Below, piece by piece: positions 1 through 8,554 of a stretch of 64,000 bases of DNA. Origin of the DNA: Pseudomonas sp. LFM046 (GTDB lineage: Bacteria > Pseudomonadota > Gammaproteobacteria > Pseudomonadales > Pseudomonadaceae); contig NZ_JYKO02000001.1 in assembly GCF_000949385.2 (NCBI RefSeq), forward strand, positions 3,522,648-3,586,647, read 5' to 3'. Numbering within the stretch: position 1 is the stretch's first letter; each line of letters begins with the position of its first letter. Made by a program: the position numbers and the translations under genes. Under the pieces are notes generated by a model, which worked only from the letters and a program-made list of their open reading frames with translations, did not search any database and was not told the DNA's origin.

Positions 1-860
1 AGAGCGTCCAGGGGAATCTTCAGGTAGCGGATGCCGTTGGCCTCGGCCGGGGGCAACTGTCCCGCGCGCATGTTCACCTGCACTGCCGGCAGGATCAGCG
101 CCGGCATGGACAGGGTGGCGTCCCGCGCGGTGCGCATGGCCACGAATGCCTCTTCATCGATGCCTTCATGGGCGTGGACGTTCCGCGCCCGCTGCTCGGC
201 CACCGTGGTTTCGAAGCGATAGTCGTCACGGCCGGGGGCCTTGTAGTCGTGGCACATGAAGAGCCGGGTGTCGTCCGGCAGCTCGAACAGGCGCCGGGTG
301 GAGCGGTACAGGGAACGGGCATCGCCGCCTGGGAAATCACAGCGGGCGGTGCCGTAGTCGGGCATGAACAGGGTGTCGCCGATGAAGGCGGCATCGCCCA
401 CCAGGTAGGTCATGCAGGCCGGGGTGTGACCCGGCGTGTGCAAGGCCCGCAGCTCAAGCGAGCCAATGGACAGGCGATCGTCATCCAGAAGGAGGCGGTC
501 GAACTGACGGCCATCGGTGGCGAAGTCCTGGCCTGCATTGAACAGCTTGCCGAAGCGCTGCTGGACCTGGGTGATCTGCCCTCCGATGGCGAGCTGCCCA
601 CCCAGTTCGCGCTTGAGCCAGGCGGCGGCAGACAGGTGGTCGGCGTGAACATGGGTTTCCAGCAGCCAGTCGACCACCAGCCCCTGCGCCCGCACGTAGT
701 CGGCGATACGCGCAGCCCCGACAAAGGACGTGCGGCCACTGGCGGCGCAATAATCCAGGACCGGGTCGATGATGGCGCAGCGGTCACTGGCCGGATCGCT
801 GACGACGTAGCTGTAGGAACAAGTGGCCGGGTCGAAGAAAGCTTCAACACGGGGGGTCAT
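1..860 (-). CDS. MBL-fold metallo-hydrolase, 3' end cut by the window edge
   Basis: Metallo-beta-lactamase-fold hydrolase of the glyoxalase II / ETHE1 / Blh type. Translating the reverse strand from the ATG at 860 gives at least 286 residues with no stop before base 1, so the C-terminus lies outside the window. The zinc-binding motif ETHVHADH is near residue 69, and later metal ligands lie in HTPGHT and in MCHDY. The N-terminus (FFDPATCSYSYVV, IIDPVLDY) is typical of the proteobacterial Blh-like and persulfide dioxygenase-like subgroup. Substrate is not certain: sulfur or persulfide detoxification is one option, a generic thioester hydrolase another. No linked sulfurtransferase or regulator is visible, and the next gene (mucR) runs the same way 112 bp upstream. 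Confidence 0.85.
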   Translation of the reverse strand, partial: MTPRVEAFFDPATCSYSYVVSDPASDRCAIIDPVLDYCAASGRTSFVGAARIADYVRAQGLVVDWLLETHVHADHLSAAAWLKRELGGQLAIGGQITQVQQRFGKLFNAGQDFATDGRQFDRLLLDDDRLSIGSLELRALHTPGHTPACMTYLVGDAAFIGDTLFMPDYGTARCDFPGGDARSLYRSTRRLFELPDDTRLFMCHDYKAPGRDDYRFETTVAEQRARNVHAHEGIDEEAFVAMRTARDATLSMPALILPAVQVNMRAGQLPPAEANGIRYLKIPLDA

Positions 861-972
861 GGGGCGCTCTCCTGTCCACGTTTTCCCAAGCTTAGTTGCC
901 GCCGCTCCGGGGCCGGCCCAAGACAGACTCCGGCGATCCCCCAACCCACGCCGAACAGCAGACTGCCACCCC

Positions 973-3042
973 TCAGGCCAGGGCGACGGAGCTGGCCATG
1001 AACTCGTTGGCGGGCACCGGTTTGCCGAACAGGAAGCCCTGCAGCAAATCGCAACCCAGACCGGTCAGGAAGGCCTGCTGGGATTCGGTTTCCACCCCTT
1101 CGGCGACGATGCGCAGGTCCAGTGCCTGGCCCAGGGCAACAATGGCGGAGATGATCGCCGCATCATCGCTGTCGTGCTCCAGGTCGCGAACGAAACCACG
1201 GTCGATCTTCAACTCGTTAGCCGGCAGGCGCTTGAGGTACAGCAGGCTCGAATAGCCGGTACCGAAGTCGTCGATGGACAGGTCCACGCCCATCTCGGCC
1301 AGTTGGCGGAGGATCGCCAGGCTGGTGTCGGCGTCCCTCATGGCGACGGTTTCCGTGATCTCCAGCGTCAGGCAGTTAGCCGGCAGGCCGTGGCGTTCCA
1401 GCGACAGGGCCACGCTGTCGATCAGCCCGGCATGGCAGAACTGCAAGGCCGAGAGGTTCACCGCTACCCGCCAGTCACGGTGGCCATCGGCGTACCACTG
1501 GCTCATTTGCCGGCAGGCCTCGTTCAGCACCCAGTTGCCGATGGGGATGATCAGGCCGGTCTTCTCCGCCAGCTCGATGAACTCTTCAGGCATCAACAAG
1601 CCCCGGCGCGGATGCGCCCAGCGCAGCAACGCCTCGGCCCCGATCACCTTCTGGTTGTCGCCGGCGGCGAATTTGGGCTGGTAGTGCAATACCAGCTCAT
1701 TGGCGTCCAGGGCGTGGCGCAGGTCGTGAATCAACTGCAGCTGGTTGCGGGCATTGGTGTTCATCGACTGCTCGAAGAAGCTGTAGCCGTTCTTGCCCGC
1801 GCCCTTGGCGTGGTACATGGCGGCGTCCGCGTTCATCAGCAGCTCTTCGCGGGTCGTGCCGTCGCCGGGATAAAGGGCGATGCCGACACTGGTGGACACC
1901 CGCAGCTCCTGGTCGCCCACCTCGAAGGGCGTGCTGACCAGGGCCACCAGGTCACTGGCCAGGGTCACCGCGTCGTTCGGTTCGCCAAGGCCGGCGAGCA
2001 GCACGAATTCGTCGCCGCCGATGCGCGCCAGGGTGTCGTCGGCGCGCAGGTTGTCACGCAGGCGCTGGGCCACTTCGCGCAGCAGCAGGTCGCCAACGTG
2101 ATGGCCGAAGGCGTCGTTGACCGGCTTGAAGCCATCCAGGTCCATGAACAGCACACCGAAGCAGCCGCCCGTGCGCCTGACCGTGTGAATGGCCTGGTCG
2201 ATGCGGTCTTCCAGCAAGGTGCGGTTGGGCAGCCTGGTGAGGTTGTCGTGCAGCGCCAGGTGCGTCAGCTCCTGGTTGGCCCGCTCCAGGGACGTGGCGA
2301 GCTGGGCAGTGCGCGTTTCCAGTCGGGCGTCCAGGATCGAAGTCAGCAGGGCAATGGCCAGCACCGCCAAGGTGACCGCTATCACCAGGCTGGCCAGCCA
2401 GCGACTGTCGAGCCCTTCGATGGCCGCGCCACAGACACTGCCCAGAGGGAAGTTGGCCGCCGCCATGCCGGTGTAGTGCATACCGACGATCGCTCCCCCC
2501 ATCACCAGGGCAGCGCCGGCGCGCGAGAGACGCACATAAGGGGTGTCTCGCCGCAGACGGAAGGCGATCCACAGGGCCGCGCCAGACGCGACCACCGCAA
2601 TACCCAGCGAGAGATAGAACAGGTCCGGGTCATAGTCGATGCCCGGCGTCATGCGCATGGCATACATGCCCAGGTAATGCATGGAGCTGATGCCGGCCCC
2701 CATGGTCACCGCGCCGCAGAGCAACTGCCAGAGCGGTTGTTCCGGCTGGCTCACCAGCCAGAGGGCGAACCCCGAGACGAGGATGGCGATCAACAGCGAC
2801 AGCAGGGTCAATGGCAGGTCGTAGCCCAGGGGAATGGGCAGGCTGAAGGCGAGCATGCCAATGAAATGCATCGACCAGATGCCAATGCCCATGGCGACAG
2901 CCCCGCCGCCAATCCACATCAGCGCGCCACGTCCTTGGCTGCTGGCCACCCTCCCGGCCAGATCCAGCGCCGTGTAGGACGCGAGGATGGCGACCAGCAG
3001 GGAAATAAGAACAAGGGAATAGTCGAAGCTGCCCGTGAGCAT
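973..3042 (-). CDS. mucR: MucR-like MHYT-GGDEF-EAL cyclic-di-GMP protein
   Basis: Membrane cyclic-di-GMP turnover protein, 689 aa. An N-terminal MHYT sensor of about seven membrane segments carries three copies of the motif (MHFIGM, MHYLGM, MHYTGM), proposed in this family to bind a metal for sensing O2 or NO. A GGDEF domain follows with intact GGDEF and an I-site RADD five residues before it. The EAL domain keeps EALLR, the DDFGTGYSSL loop, KIDRGFV and EGVET, so both catalytic halves look functional. Domain order, length and the MLTGSFD start match P. aeruginosa MucR, which is linked to alginate production and NO-induced dispersal. I chose the ATG at 3042, where the conserved MHYT domain begins; an in-frame ATG at 3108 would add 22 residues without homology. 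Confidence 0.85.
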   Translation of the reverse strand: MLTGSFDYSLVLISLLVAILASYTALDLAGRVASSQGRGALMWIGGGAVAMGIGIWSMHFIGMLAFSLPIPLGYDLPLTLLSLLIAILVSGFALWLVSQPEQPLWQLLCGAVTMGAGISSMHYLGMYAMRMTPGIDYDPDLFYLSLGIAVVASGAALWIAFRLRRDTPYVRLSRAGAALVMGGAIVGMHYTGMAAANFPLGSVCGAAIEGLDSRWLASLVIAVTLAVLAIALLTSILDARLETRTAQLATSLERANQELTHLALHDNLTRLPNRTLLEDRIDQAIHTVRRTGGCFGVLFMDLDGFKPVNDAFGHHVGDLLLREVAQRLRDNLRADDTLARIGGDEFVLLAGLGEPNDAVTLASDLVALVSTPFEVGDQELRVSTSVGIALYPGDGTTREELLMNADAAMYHAKGAGKNGYSFFEQSMNTNARNQLQLIHDLRHALDANELVLHYQPKFAAGDNQKVIGAEALLRWAHPRRGLLMPEEFIELAEKTGLIIPIGNWVLNEACRQMSQWYADGHRDWRVAVNLSALQFCHAGLIDSVALSLERHGLPANCLTLEITETVAMRDADTSLAILRQLAEMGVDLSIDDFGTGYSSLLYLKRLPANELKIDRGFVRDLEHDSDDAAIISAIVALGQALDLRIVAEGVETESQQAFLTGLGCDLLQGFLFGKPVPANEFMASSVALA

Positions 3043-3187
3043 GAAGAACCTATCAAGCGGAGATTCCGCCCTGGATGAGGGCGAATAAATGGGTCGCATT
3101 CTAAACAAAGTCTGATCGACCGGTTAGACCGTATGGCAGATTGCCTTTATTCGCTCTCCTTCGTGACATGACTCCAGTACCTGGCGG

Positions 3188-3218
3188 ACCGTAGGGTGCG
3201 CATGGCACACCCTACGGT
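3188..3218. repeat. Intergenic palindrome, GTAGGGTG family
   Basis: Perfect 11-bp inverted repeat (ACCGTAGGGTG ... CACCCTACGGT) with a 9-nt loop, between the mucR and Lrp genes. The same core recurs near 23123-23178, 24947-24968 and 60509-60531. It is a REP-like dispersed element rather than a terminator, since no T run follows. Confidence 0.75.
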
Positions 3219-3234
3219 GGAGCGAGTGCAGGCC

Positions 3235-3681
3235 TCACTCCCGCGGCGGCTCAAGCCCGCGCAGGGGAATGGGCGCCGACATGACGATGGACGTGCGGGT
3301 CTCGCCGAAGTGGTTGATGCTGCCGACGAAGCGCTCCAGGTGACGGATATCCCGGGTGGCCACCCGCAGGATGAAGGAGTCCTGCCCCGTGACGTGCAAG
3401 CACTCCAGCACTTCCGGCAGCTTCTGCAACTGCGCAATCAGCCGGGCTTTCTGCGGTTGCGGCGTGGTCATCCCGATCAGCGCCATGACCTGGTAGCCGG
3501 CCTTCTCCGGCGAGACCGTCGCGCGGTAGGCCTCGATCACGCCGGACTCCTCCAGGCGCTTGAGGCGTTCGGACGTGGCCGGCAGGGACAGGGCAACACG
3601 TGCCGCCAGGTCAGTCAGGGAAATGCGTCCCTCGCTCTGCACCACTTGCAGGATTTTCCAGGACTTCGCATCCAGCTCCAT
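3235..3681 (-). CDS. Lrp/AsnC-family transcriptional regulator
   Basis: 148-aa Lrp/AsnC regulator: N-terminal winged helix (about residues 3-60, recognition region LPATSERLKRLEESGVI) and a C-terminal RAM ligand-binding domain (about 65-140, with VLECLHVTGQDSFILRV). It is transcribed divergently from a LysE-type exporter with a 133-bp shared region. This is a standard pairing in which the Lrp protein senses an amino acid and controls its exporter. The specific amino acid cannot be read from the sequence. Confidence 0.9.
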   Translation of the reverse strand: MELDAKSWKILQVVQSEGRISLTDLAARVALSLPATSERLKRLEESGVIEAYRATVSPEKAGYQVMALIGMTTPQPQKARLIAQLQKLPEVLECLHVTGQDSFILRVATRDIRHLERFVGSINHFGETRTSIVMSAPIPLRGLEPPRE

Positions 3682-3814
3682 GATTCTCAGGCCTCCCCGG
3701 TGAATTTCGTGAATATTTCAGGCAACCACCCAAAACTACCGTAATCCCTGCATTCATGCCCGTCGCAGTGCAGCGCAGACTATTGCCCAGGTCCACTGCC
3801 ACCGGAGCCTCCGA

Positions 3815-4435
3815 ATGGATGCCCTGCTGTTTCTGAAATCCGTCCTGATCGGCCTGTCCATCGCCGCCCCGGTGGGGCCCATCGGCCTGCTGTGCATCCA
3901 GCGCACGCTGGGGCACGGCGCACGCATCGGCTTTATCAGCGGCCTGGGCGCGGCGGCGGCGGATGCCACCTACGGCGCCGTGGGCGCCTTCGGCATCGGT
4001 GCCATCACCCGCGCCTTCGTCGCCCTGGCCACGCCCCTGGCCCTGGCCGGCGCCCTCTTCCTGGCCTGGATGGGCCTGAAAATGCTCCGCGCCACACCAC
4101 CGGAGCGCGCCGCTCACGCCAGTGATCCGGTCCGGGCCCTGCCAGCCTTCGCCTCGGTGTACCTGCTGACCCTGAGCAACCCGCTCACCATCCTGTCGTT
4201 CATCGCCATCTTCGCCACCTTGTCCGGCGGCGAGGCCCTGTCCGCAGGGTCCGGCCTGGTGATGGTGCTGGGCGTATTCTGCGGCTCGGCCCTTTGGTGG
4301 CTGGCCCTGAGCCTGGGCGTGGCCGCCGTCCGCCACCGCCTTGAGCCGGGGACGATGATCTGGATCGACCGCTTCGCAGGCGTCTTCCTGCTGGGCTTCG
4401 CCGCCTGGCAGCTGGTGCGGGTAGCCGGTAGCTGA
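3815..4435 (+). CDS. LysE-family amino acid exporter
   Basis: 206-aa inner-membrane LysE/RhtB-family exporter with about six hydrophobic segments. The family signature near the N-terminus (APVGPIGLLCIQRTL, residues about 18-32) and a central SNPLTILSF segment are both present. Members export amino acids or small metabolites using proton motive force. The ATG at 3815 has a weak GGAG-like site upstream. The divergent Lrp/AsnC gene is its likely regulator. Substrate unknown; Lys, Arg, Thr and homoserine are the usual candidates for this family. Confidence 0.9.
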   Translation: MDALLFLKSVLIGLSIAAPVGPIGLLCIQRTLGHGARIGFISGLGAAAADATYGAVGAFGIGAITRAFVALATPLALAGALFLAWMGLKMLRATPPERAAHASDPVRALPAFASVYLLTLSNPLTILSFIAIFATLSGGEALSAGSGLVMVLGVFCGSALWWLALSLGVAAVRHRLEPGTMIWIDRFAGVFLLGFAAWQLVRVAGS

Positions 4436-4706
4436 CCGCGATTTCCGGGTTACCGACTCCGCTTGAAAGCGGGGCCCGAGCACAGATTTCGCCCCATTTC
4501 GATGCGCCCGAATGGGTAGCCCGGTGCCAGCCCCGTTACGCTCGGTAATCCCCCACTCCCGCACTACGCTCGATCAACCCGTCAAAATCGACACATATCG
4601 GCCTTAAAGCTTATATGGCGCGGCAATTGCTTACATATATGCGACCTGAGCAGATAGTTATCGGCTTGGGGCCGACAAAAGCCCTCCTCATCAAAGGTTG
4701 CCGCAA

Positions 4707-5807
4707 TTGATCAAGCACACATTCCCCCGCCTCCTCGGCGCCGCCTTGTGTGGCGTGCTCGCCACCAGCGCCATGGCCGAAGAACGCACCCTGCGCGTGT
4801 ACAACTGGTTCGACTACATCACCCCGCAGACGCTGGAGAACTTCAAGAAAGAGAACGGCGCCAAGCTGATCTACGACATCTTCGACACCAACGAAGCCCT
4901 GGAAGCCAAGCTGCTCACCGGCAACTCCGGCTACGACGTGGTGGTGCCGTCCAACGTCTTCCTCGCCAAGCAGATCCAGGCGGACGTGTTCCAGCCGCTG
5001 GACCGTAGCAAGCTGCCCAACTGGAACCACCTGGACCCGCAGCTGATGAAGCTGATCGAGGCCAACGACCCGGGCAACCGCTTCGCCGTGCCCTACATGT
5101 ATGGAACCGTGCTGATCGGCTTCAACCCGGCCAAGGTCAAGGCGGCCCTGGGAGAGAACGCCCCGGTGGACAGCTGGGACCTGATCTTCAAGGAAGAGAA
5201 CATCTCCAAGCTCAAGCAATGCGGCGTGGCCCTGCTGGATTCGCCGTCGGAGATCATGCCCATCGCCCTGCACTACCTCGGCCTGCCGCCCAACAGCAAC
5301 CAGCCCAAGGACTATGAAAAGGCCGGCGAACTGCTGCAGAAGATCCGCCCCAACGTCGCCTACTTCCACTCCTCCAAGTACATGGCCGATATCGCCAACG
5401 GCGACATCTGCGTGGCGGTCGGCTACTCCGGCAGCTTCTCCCAGGCGGCGAACCGCGCGAAGGAAGCCGGGAACGGCGTTGTGGTCGACATGCGCCTGCC
5501 CAAGGAAGGCGCGCCCGTGTGGTTCGACATGCTGGCCATCCCGAAAGGCGCGAAGAACGCCGAAGACGCCCACGCCTTCATCAACTACCTGCTGCAACCC
5601 CAGGTGATCGCCCCGGTCAGCGACTTCGTCGGCTACCCCAACCCGAACAAGGACGCCACCGCCCTGGTCAGCCCGGACATCCGCAACAACCCCAACCTCT
5701 ACCCCACCGCCGAAGCCCAGGCCACGCTCTTCACCCTGAGCCCCCTGCAGCGCACCGCCGAGCGCGCCCGCACCCGCGCCTGGACGAAGCTGAAGTCGGG
5801 AACCTGA
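4707..5807 (+). CDS. Periplasmic polyamine-binding protein (PotF/SpuD type), TTG start
   Basis: Solute-binding protein of a putrescine/spermidine ABC importer, 366 aa. Signal peptide ends near ATSAMA, and the mature protein begins EERTLRVYNWFDYI, close to E. coli PotF. Other shared blocks include YDVVVPSN, IPYMYGT-like sequence, LKQCGVALLDSP and ICVAVGYSG. No ATG fits: the best start is TTG at 4707, nine bases after an AAAGG site (4693-4697). The in-frame TTG at 4698 has no room for a ribosome-binding site. No permease or ATPase gene is adjacent, so it is an orphan that probably serves a transporter elsewhere or acts as a sensor. Signal-peptide and fold calls are from sequence likeness only. 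Confidence 0.88.
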   Translation: MIKHTFPRLLGAALCGVLATSAMAEERTLRVYNWFDYITPQTLENFKKENGAKLIYDIFDTNEALEAKLLTGNSGYDVVVPSNVFLAKQIQADVFQPLDRSKLPNWNHLDPQLMKLIEANDPGNRFAVPYMYGTVLIGFNPAKVKAALGENAPVDSWDLIFKEENISKLKQCGVALLDSPSEIMPIALHYLGLPPNSNQPKDYEKAGELLQKIRPNVAYFHSSKYMADIANGDICVAVGYSGSFSQAANRAKEAGNGVVVDMRLPKEGAPVWFDMLAIPKGAKNAEDAHAFINYLLQPQVIAPVSDFVGYPNPNKDATALVSPDIRNNPNLYPTAEAQATLFTLSPLQRTAERARTRAWTKLKSGT

Positions 5808-5821
5808 TCGCCCTGCGCTGA

Positions 5822-5962
5822 ACCGCTCTACCCATCCTGCTGGCCTCCCCTGCTGCCAACTCCGCCAGGCCAGCACCGCAGGATGGGTCGGGCGACGTTC
5901 CGCAAGCCTGCGAAACCCATCTACCGAGGCTGATGGGTTTCGCTCCGCTCTACCCATCCTAC
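5822..5962. repeat. Intergenic palindromic repeat cluster, GTAGGATGGGT family
   Basis: Within the 410-bp gap between the polyamine-binding gene and aauB. Arms GGATGGGT (5881-5888) and ACCCATCC (5952-5959) bracket inner copies of the AAACCCATC / GATGGGTTTCG motif, and an additional ACCCATCCTGC half-site lies at about 5830. The same family recurs at 9714-9899, 27736-27804 and 31864-31988. The rest of the gap holds the probable aauB control region. Confidence 0.75.
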
Positions 5963-6073
5963 TTGCATCCCCTGCCGGGCCAGCCCGCAGCTGGCCAGCC
6001 AAATTACCCCCTCCTCCGTCAGACGCGGCACAAGCACGCGCGCGACTATGCTTTCTGGCGGGTCTCCGACCGC

Positions 6074-6120
6074 TGGCAGCCAGCCACAACTAATGGCACA
6101 GGCACACAAGGGGTTGGCAC
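6074..6120. promoter_or_regulatory. Three phased TGGCA direct repeats upstream of aauB
   Basis: TGGCAG at 6074, TGGCAC at 6094 and TGGCAC at 6115 form direct repeats 20 and 21 bp apart, about two helical turns each, ending 97 bp before the aauB start. This spacing is typical of tandem half-sites for AraC-type activators. No cognate regulator gene is adjacent and no clear sigma-70 or sigma-54 promoter can be fixed, so the role is inferred. Confidence 0.4.
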
Positions 6121-6217
6121 GGACAACAAGCTCCATGCCGCAGTCCGGCGGCAGACTAGGACTGCAGATTTCTGCCCGCACCCGCGATCCATTCCAATAA
6201 TTCAGGGAGCCGCCCCT

Positions 6218-7372
6218 ATGCGAATAACCAGGATCCTCGCCCAATCAACGCTGGCCCTGGGCGTCTCGCTCATCGGCCTCGGTCACGCCAGTGCCGAGCT
6301 GCCGGCCGATAAAGGCATCGGCCAGACCACCTTGCCCTTCCCGCCGGAACCGCACCGTGCCTATGTCGTCGACGTGGAGTTCGAGAACTTCGTCGCCGGC
6401 CGCGTGACCGTGGTCGATCCGGAGCAGAAGAAGGTGCTCGGCATGGTGCCCACCGGCTTCGCCGCGCCCTCTACCCTGAGCCGCGACGGCAAGACGCTGT
6501 TCACCGCCGACCTGTTCTACTCCCGTGGCACCCGCGGTACCCGCACCGACGTGCTGACCGCCTGGGACACCAGCACTCTGTCTCCCTCCTATGAAGTGCT
6601 GATCCCCACCAAGCGCGCCGAAACCCTGACCCAGCGCTACGCCCTGGGCACCAGCTCGGATGACCGCTTCGTCTACGTCTACAACTTCACCCCGTCCACC
6701 TCGGTAACCGTGGTCGACACCAAGGCCAAGGCCGTTACCGCCGAACTCGCCATCCCCGGATGCGTGCTCAACTACCCGGTCGGCAAGCGCGCCTTCGCCT
6801 CCCTCTGCGGCGACGGCAGCGTGCAACTGGTGACGCTGAACGACGAAGGCAAGGAAATCGCCCGTACCCACACCGCCTTCTTCGACCCCAACGCCGAGAA
6901 GCTGGTAGAGCGCGCCTACAACGTGGGTGACACCTACTACTTCGTCACCACCACCGGCACCGTGCGCGGCGTGGACTTCTCCGGCAAGCAGCCGAAGGTC
7001 CTCGAAGCCTGGGAACTGGTGAGCGACGCCGCCGAGAAGAAGGCCGGCTGGGCCCCTGGCGGCTGGCAGCTGATCACCGTGGCGCCGAAGCTGAACCGTC
7101 TCTATGTGCTGATGCACGACGCCCACGAGCCGATGAAGTGGGAAGACCCGAGCCCCATCGTCTGGGTCTACGACCTCAAGACCCACAAGCGCATCGGCAC
7201 CCTGGAAGCGCCGAACCCGATCTGGAGCCTGCACGCCACCAAGGATGACAAGCCCCTGCTGCTGGGCACCAACATCGCCGGCGGCCTGGAAGTCTTCGAC
7301 CTGACCAGCGGCAAGCACACCGGGACCATGGAGCACGTTGCCAAGACGCCGATCCAGGTCCTCAGCCACTGA
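6218..7372 (+). CDS. aauB: Aromatic (aralkyl) amine dehydrogenase heavy chain
   Basis: 384-aa periplasmic heavy (alpha) chain of a TTQ-dependent amine dehydrogenase, related to MauB. Signal peptide is about residues 1-28 (LALGVSLIGLGHASA). The rest is a seven-bladed propeller with repeated DV.FDLTSG-type strands. Conserved blocks shared with AauB/MauB include ADLFYSRGTRGTRTDV, the PGC loop and WAPGGWQLI. The ATG at 6218 has an AGGGAG site nine bases upstream; the reading frame stays open to 5933 but that extension lacks homology. It heads a co-directional cluster aauB-aauE-aauD-aauA-cytochrome, the order described for Alcaligenes faecalis. The enzyme oxidises amines such as phenylethylamine or tyramine to aldehydes and passes electrons to a periplasmic carrier. 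Aromatic versus methylamine specificity is argued mainly from the light chain. Confidence 0.85.
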   Translation: MRITRILAQSTLALGVSLIGLGHASAELPADKGIGQTTLPFPPEPHRAYVVDVEFENFVAGRVTVVDPEQKKVLGMVPTGFAAPSTLSRDGKTLFTADLFYSRGTRGTRTDVLTAWDTSTLSPSYEVLIPTKRAETLTQRYALGTSSDDRFVYVYNFTPSTSVTVVDTKAKAVTAELAIPGCVLNYPVGKRAFASLCGDGSVQLVTLNDEGKEIARTHTAFFDPNAEKLVERAYNVGDTYYFVTTTGTVRGVDFSGKQPKVLEAWELVSDAAEKKAGWAPGGWQLITVAPKLNRLYVLMHDAHEPMKWEDPSPIVWVYDLKTHKRIGTLEAPNPIWSLHATKDDKPLLLGTNIAGGLEVFDLTSGKHTGTMEHVAKTPIQVLSH

Positions 7373-7384
7373 CGAGGTGCAGCC

Positions 7385-7924
7385 ATGCAACCTGATCCCA
7401 TCTTCGTCATCGCCGCCGCCCTCGCGGTTGCGGTGATCCTGGCCAGCGCGGCGACCCACAAGCTGCGTGCGCCAGCGCGCTTCGCCAACCAGGTGGAGGA
7501 CTACCAACTGCTGCCGCGTGGTCTGGTGCGTCCGGTATCGCGGGTACTGCCCTTAGTCGAAGTGGCCGTGGCCTTCGCCCTGCTCGTGCCCGCCAGCCGT
7601 CACGTTGCCGCCCTGGCTGCGGCCGCGCTGCTGGCCGGCTACGCGCTGGCCATCTCCATCAACCTGTGGCGCGGCCGCCGCGACATCGACTGCGGTTGCG
7701 CAGGGCCCGAACAGGCCCAGCCGATCCGCCCGGTGCTGCTGGCCCGCAACGCCGTACTCGTGAGCCTGGCGCTGGTCGCCAGCCTCGCCCCCCACAGCCG
7801 CGACCTGGGCGTGTTCGACAGCTTCGTCGTGATCGCCTCCGCTGCCGTGGCCCTGCTCATTTATGCCGCCGCTGATGGCCTGATGGCCAACAGCCCCCGT
7901 CTGCTCAAACTTATTGGAAGGTGA
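7385..7924 (+). CDS. aauE: MauE-type membrane protein for light-chain maturation
   Basis: 179-aa integral membrane protein with four or five hydrophobic segments (DoxX/MauE superfamily). It carries a DIDCGCAGPE motif (about residues 99-108) with paired cysteines. In the methylamine and aromatic amine dehydrogenase systems MauE/AauE works with MauD in forming the many disulfides of the light chain in the periplasm. It starts 12 bp after aauB with a GAGG site and ends three bases before the next gene, consistent with translational coupling. Confidence 0.85.
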   Translation: MQPDPIFVIAAALAVAVILASAATHKLRAPARFANQVEDYQLLPRGLVRPVSRVLPLVEVAVAFALLVPASRHVAALAAAALLAGYALAISINLWRGRRDIDCGCAGPEQAQPIRPVLLARNAVLVSLALVASLAPHSRDLGVFDSFVVIASAAVALLIYAAADGLMANSPRLLKLIGR

Positions 7925-7927
7925 AAT

Positions 7928-8539
7928 ATGGAAGCTCTGATCGTTTCCAACGTCCTGCTCTGGTGCCTCTTGATTGCCCTGGCCTTCGCCGTCATGGGCC
8001 TCGTTCGCCAGATCGGCGTACTCCACGGCCGTCTGGCCCCGGCCGGCGCGCTGATGGTCGACAAAGGCGTATCCGTCAACGAACCCGCTCCGAAAGTCAC
8101 CGCTGCCGACCGTAACGGCCGCCCGGTCAACTTTGGCTATGCCGGCGAGAAAGCCCAGCTGCTGTTCTTCCTCTCGCCCACCTGCCCGATCTGCAAATCC
8201 CTGCTGCCGGCCATCAAGTCCATCGCCAAGGATCAGGCCGATCGCCTGGAAGTGGTCTACGTCAGCGACGGCGACATGGACGCCCAGCAGGCACTGATCG
8301 CCGAGCACAAGCTGGAAGACGCCACCTACGTGGTTGGCCCGGAAGTGGGCATGACCTACCAGATCGGCAAGCTCCCCTACGCCGCGCTGATCGACAAGGC
8401 CGGTGTGCTGCGCTCCAAGGGCCTGGTGAACTCCCGCGAGCACCTGGACAGCCTGTTCGAGGCCGAGCACCTGGGCAGCGCCACCCTGCAGCAGTACCTG
8501 CACAACCACTCGCACGCCCACGGCGCACATAACCACTAA
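7928..8539 (+). CDS. aauD: MauD-type thiol-disulfide protein for light-chain folding
   Basis: 203-aa thioredoxin-fold protein anchored by one N-terminal membrane segment (about residues 5-27). The active-site motif is CPIC within PTCPICKSL, as in MauD. The partner AauA has 14 cysteines, so a dedicated disulfide catalyst or isomerase is expected. The C-terminus is histidine-rich (HNHSHAHGAHNH), a possible metal-binding tail. Its ribosome-binding site (GGAAGGTGA) overlaps the end of aauE. Confidence 0.87.
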   Translation: MEALIVSNVLLWCLLIALAFAVMGLVRQIGVLHGRLAPAGALMVDKGVSVNEPAPKVTAADRNGRPVNFGYAGEKAQLLFFLSPTCPICKSLLPAIKSIAKDQADRLEVVYVSDGDMDAQQALIAEHKLEDATYVVGPEVGMTYQIGKLPYAALIDKAGVLRSKGLVNSREHLDSLFEAEHLGSATLQQYLHNHSHAHGAHNH

Positions 8540-8554
8540 GGAAGGGAGCACCCG

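Noticed and set aside
823-3078. Very long open frame antisense to mucR (751 codons), and similar long frames opposite aauB, liuB, liuD and the RND gene
   Set aside because: High-GC codon bias leaves antisense frames open. Their predicted proteins are Gly/Gln/His/Val-rich without domains, while the opposite strand encodes complete recognisable proteins.
6115-6130. Sigma-54 promoter upstream of aauB (TTGGCACGG looks like a -24 box)
   Set aside because: No GC at the -12 position: ten bases after the GG the sequence is AA. The TGGCA units fit better as direct-repeat operator half-sites.
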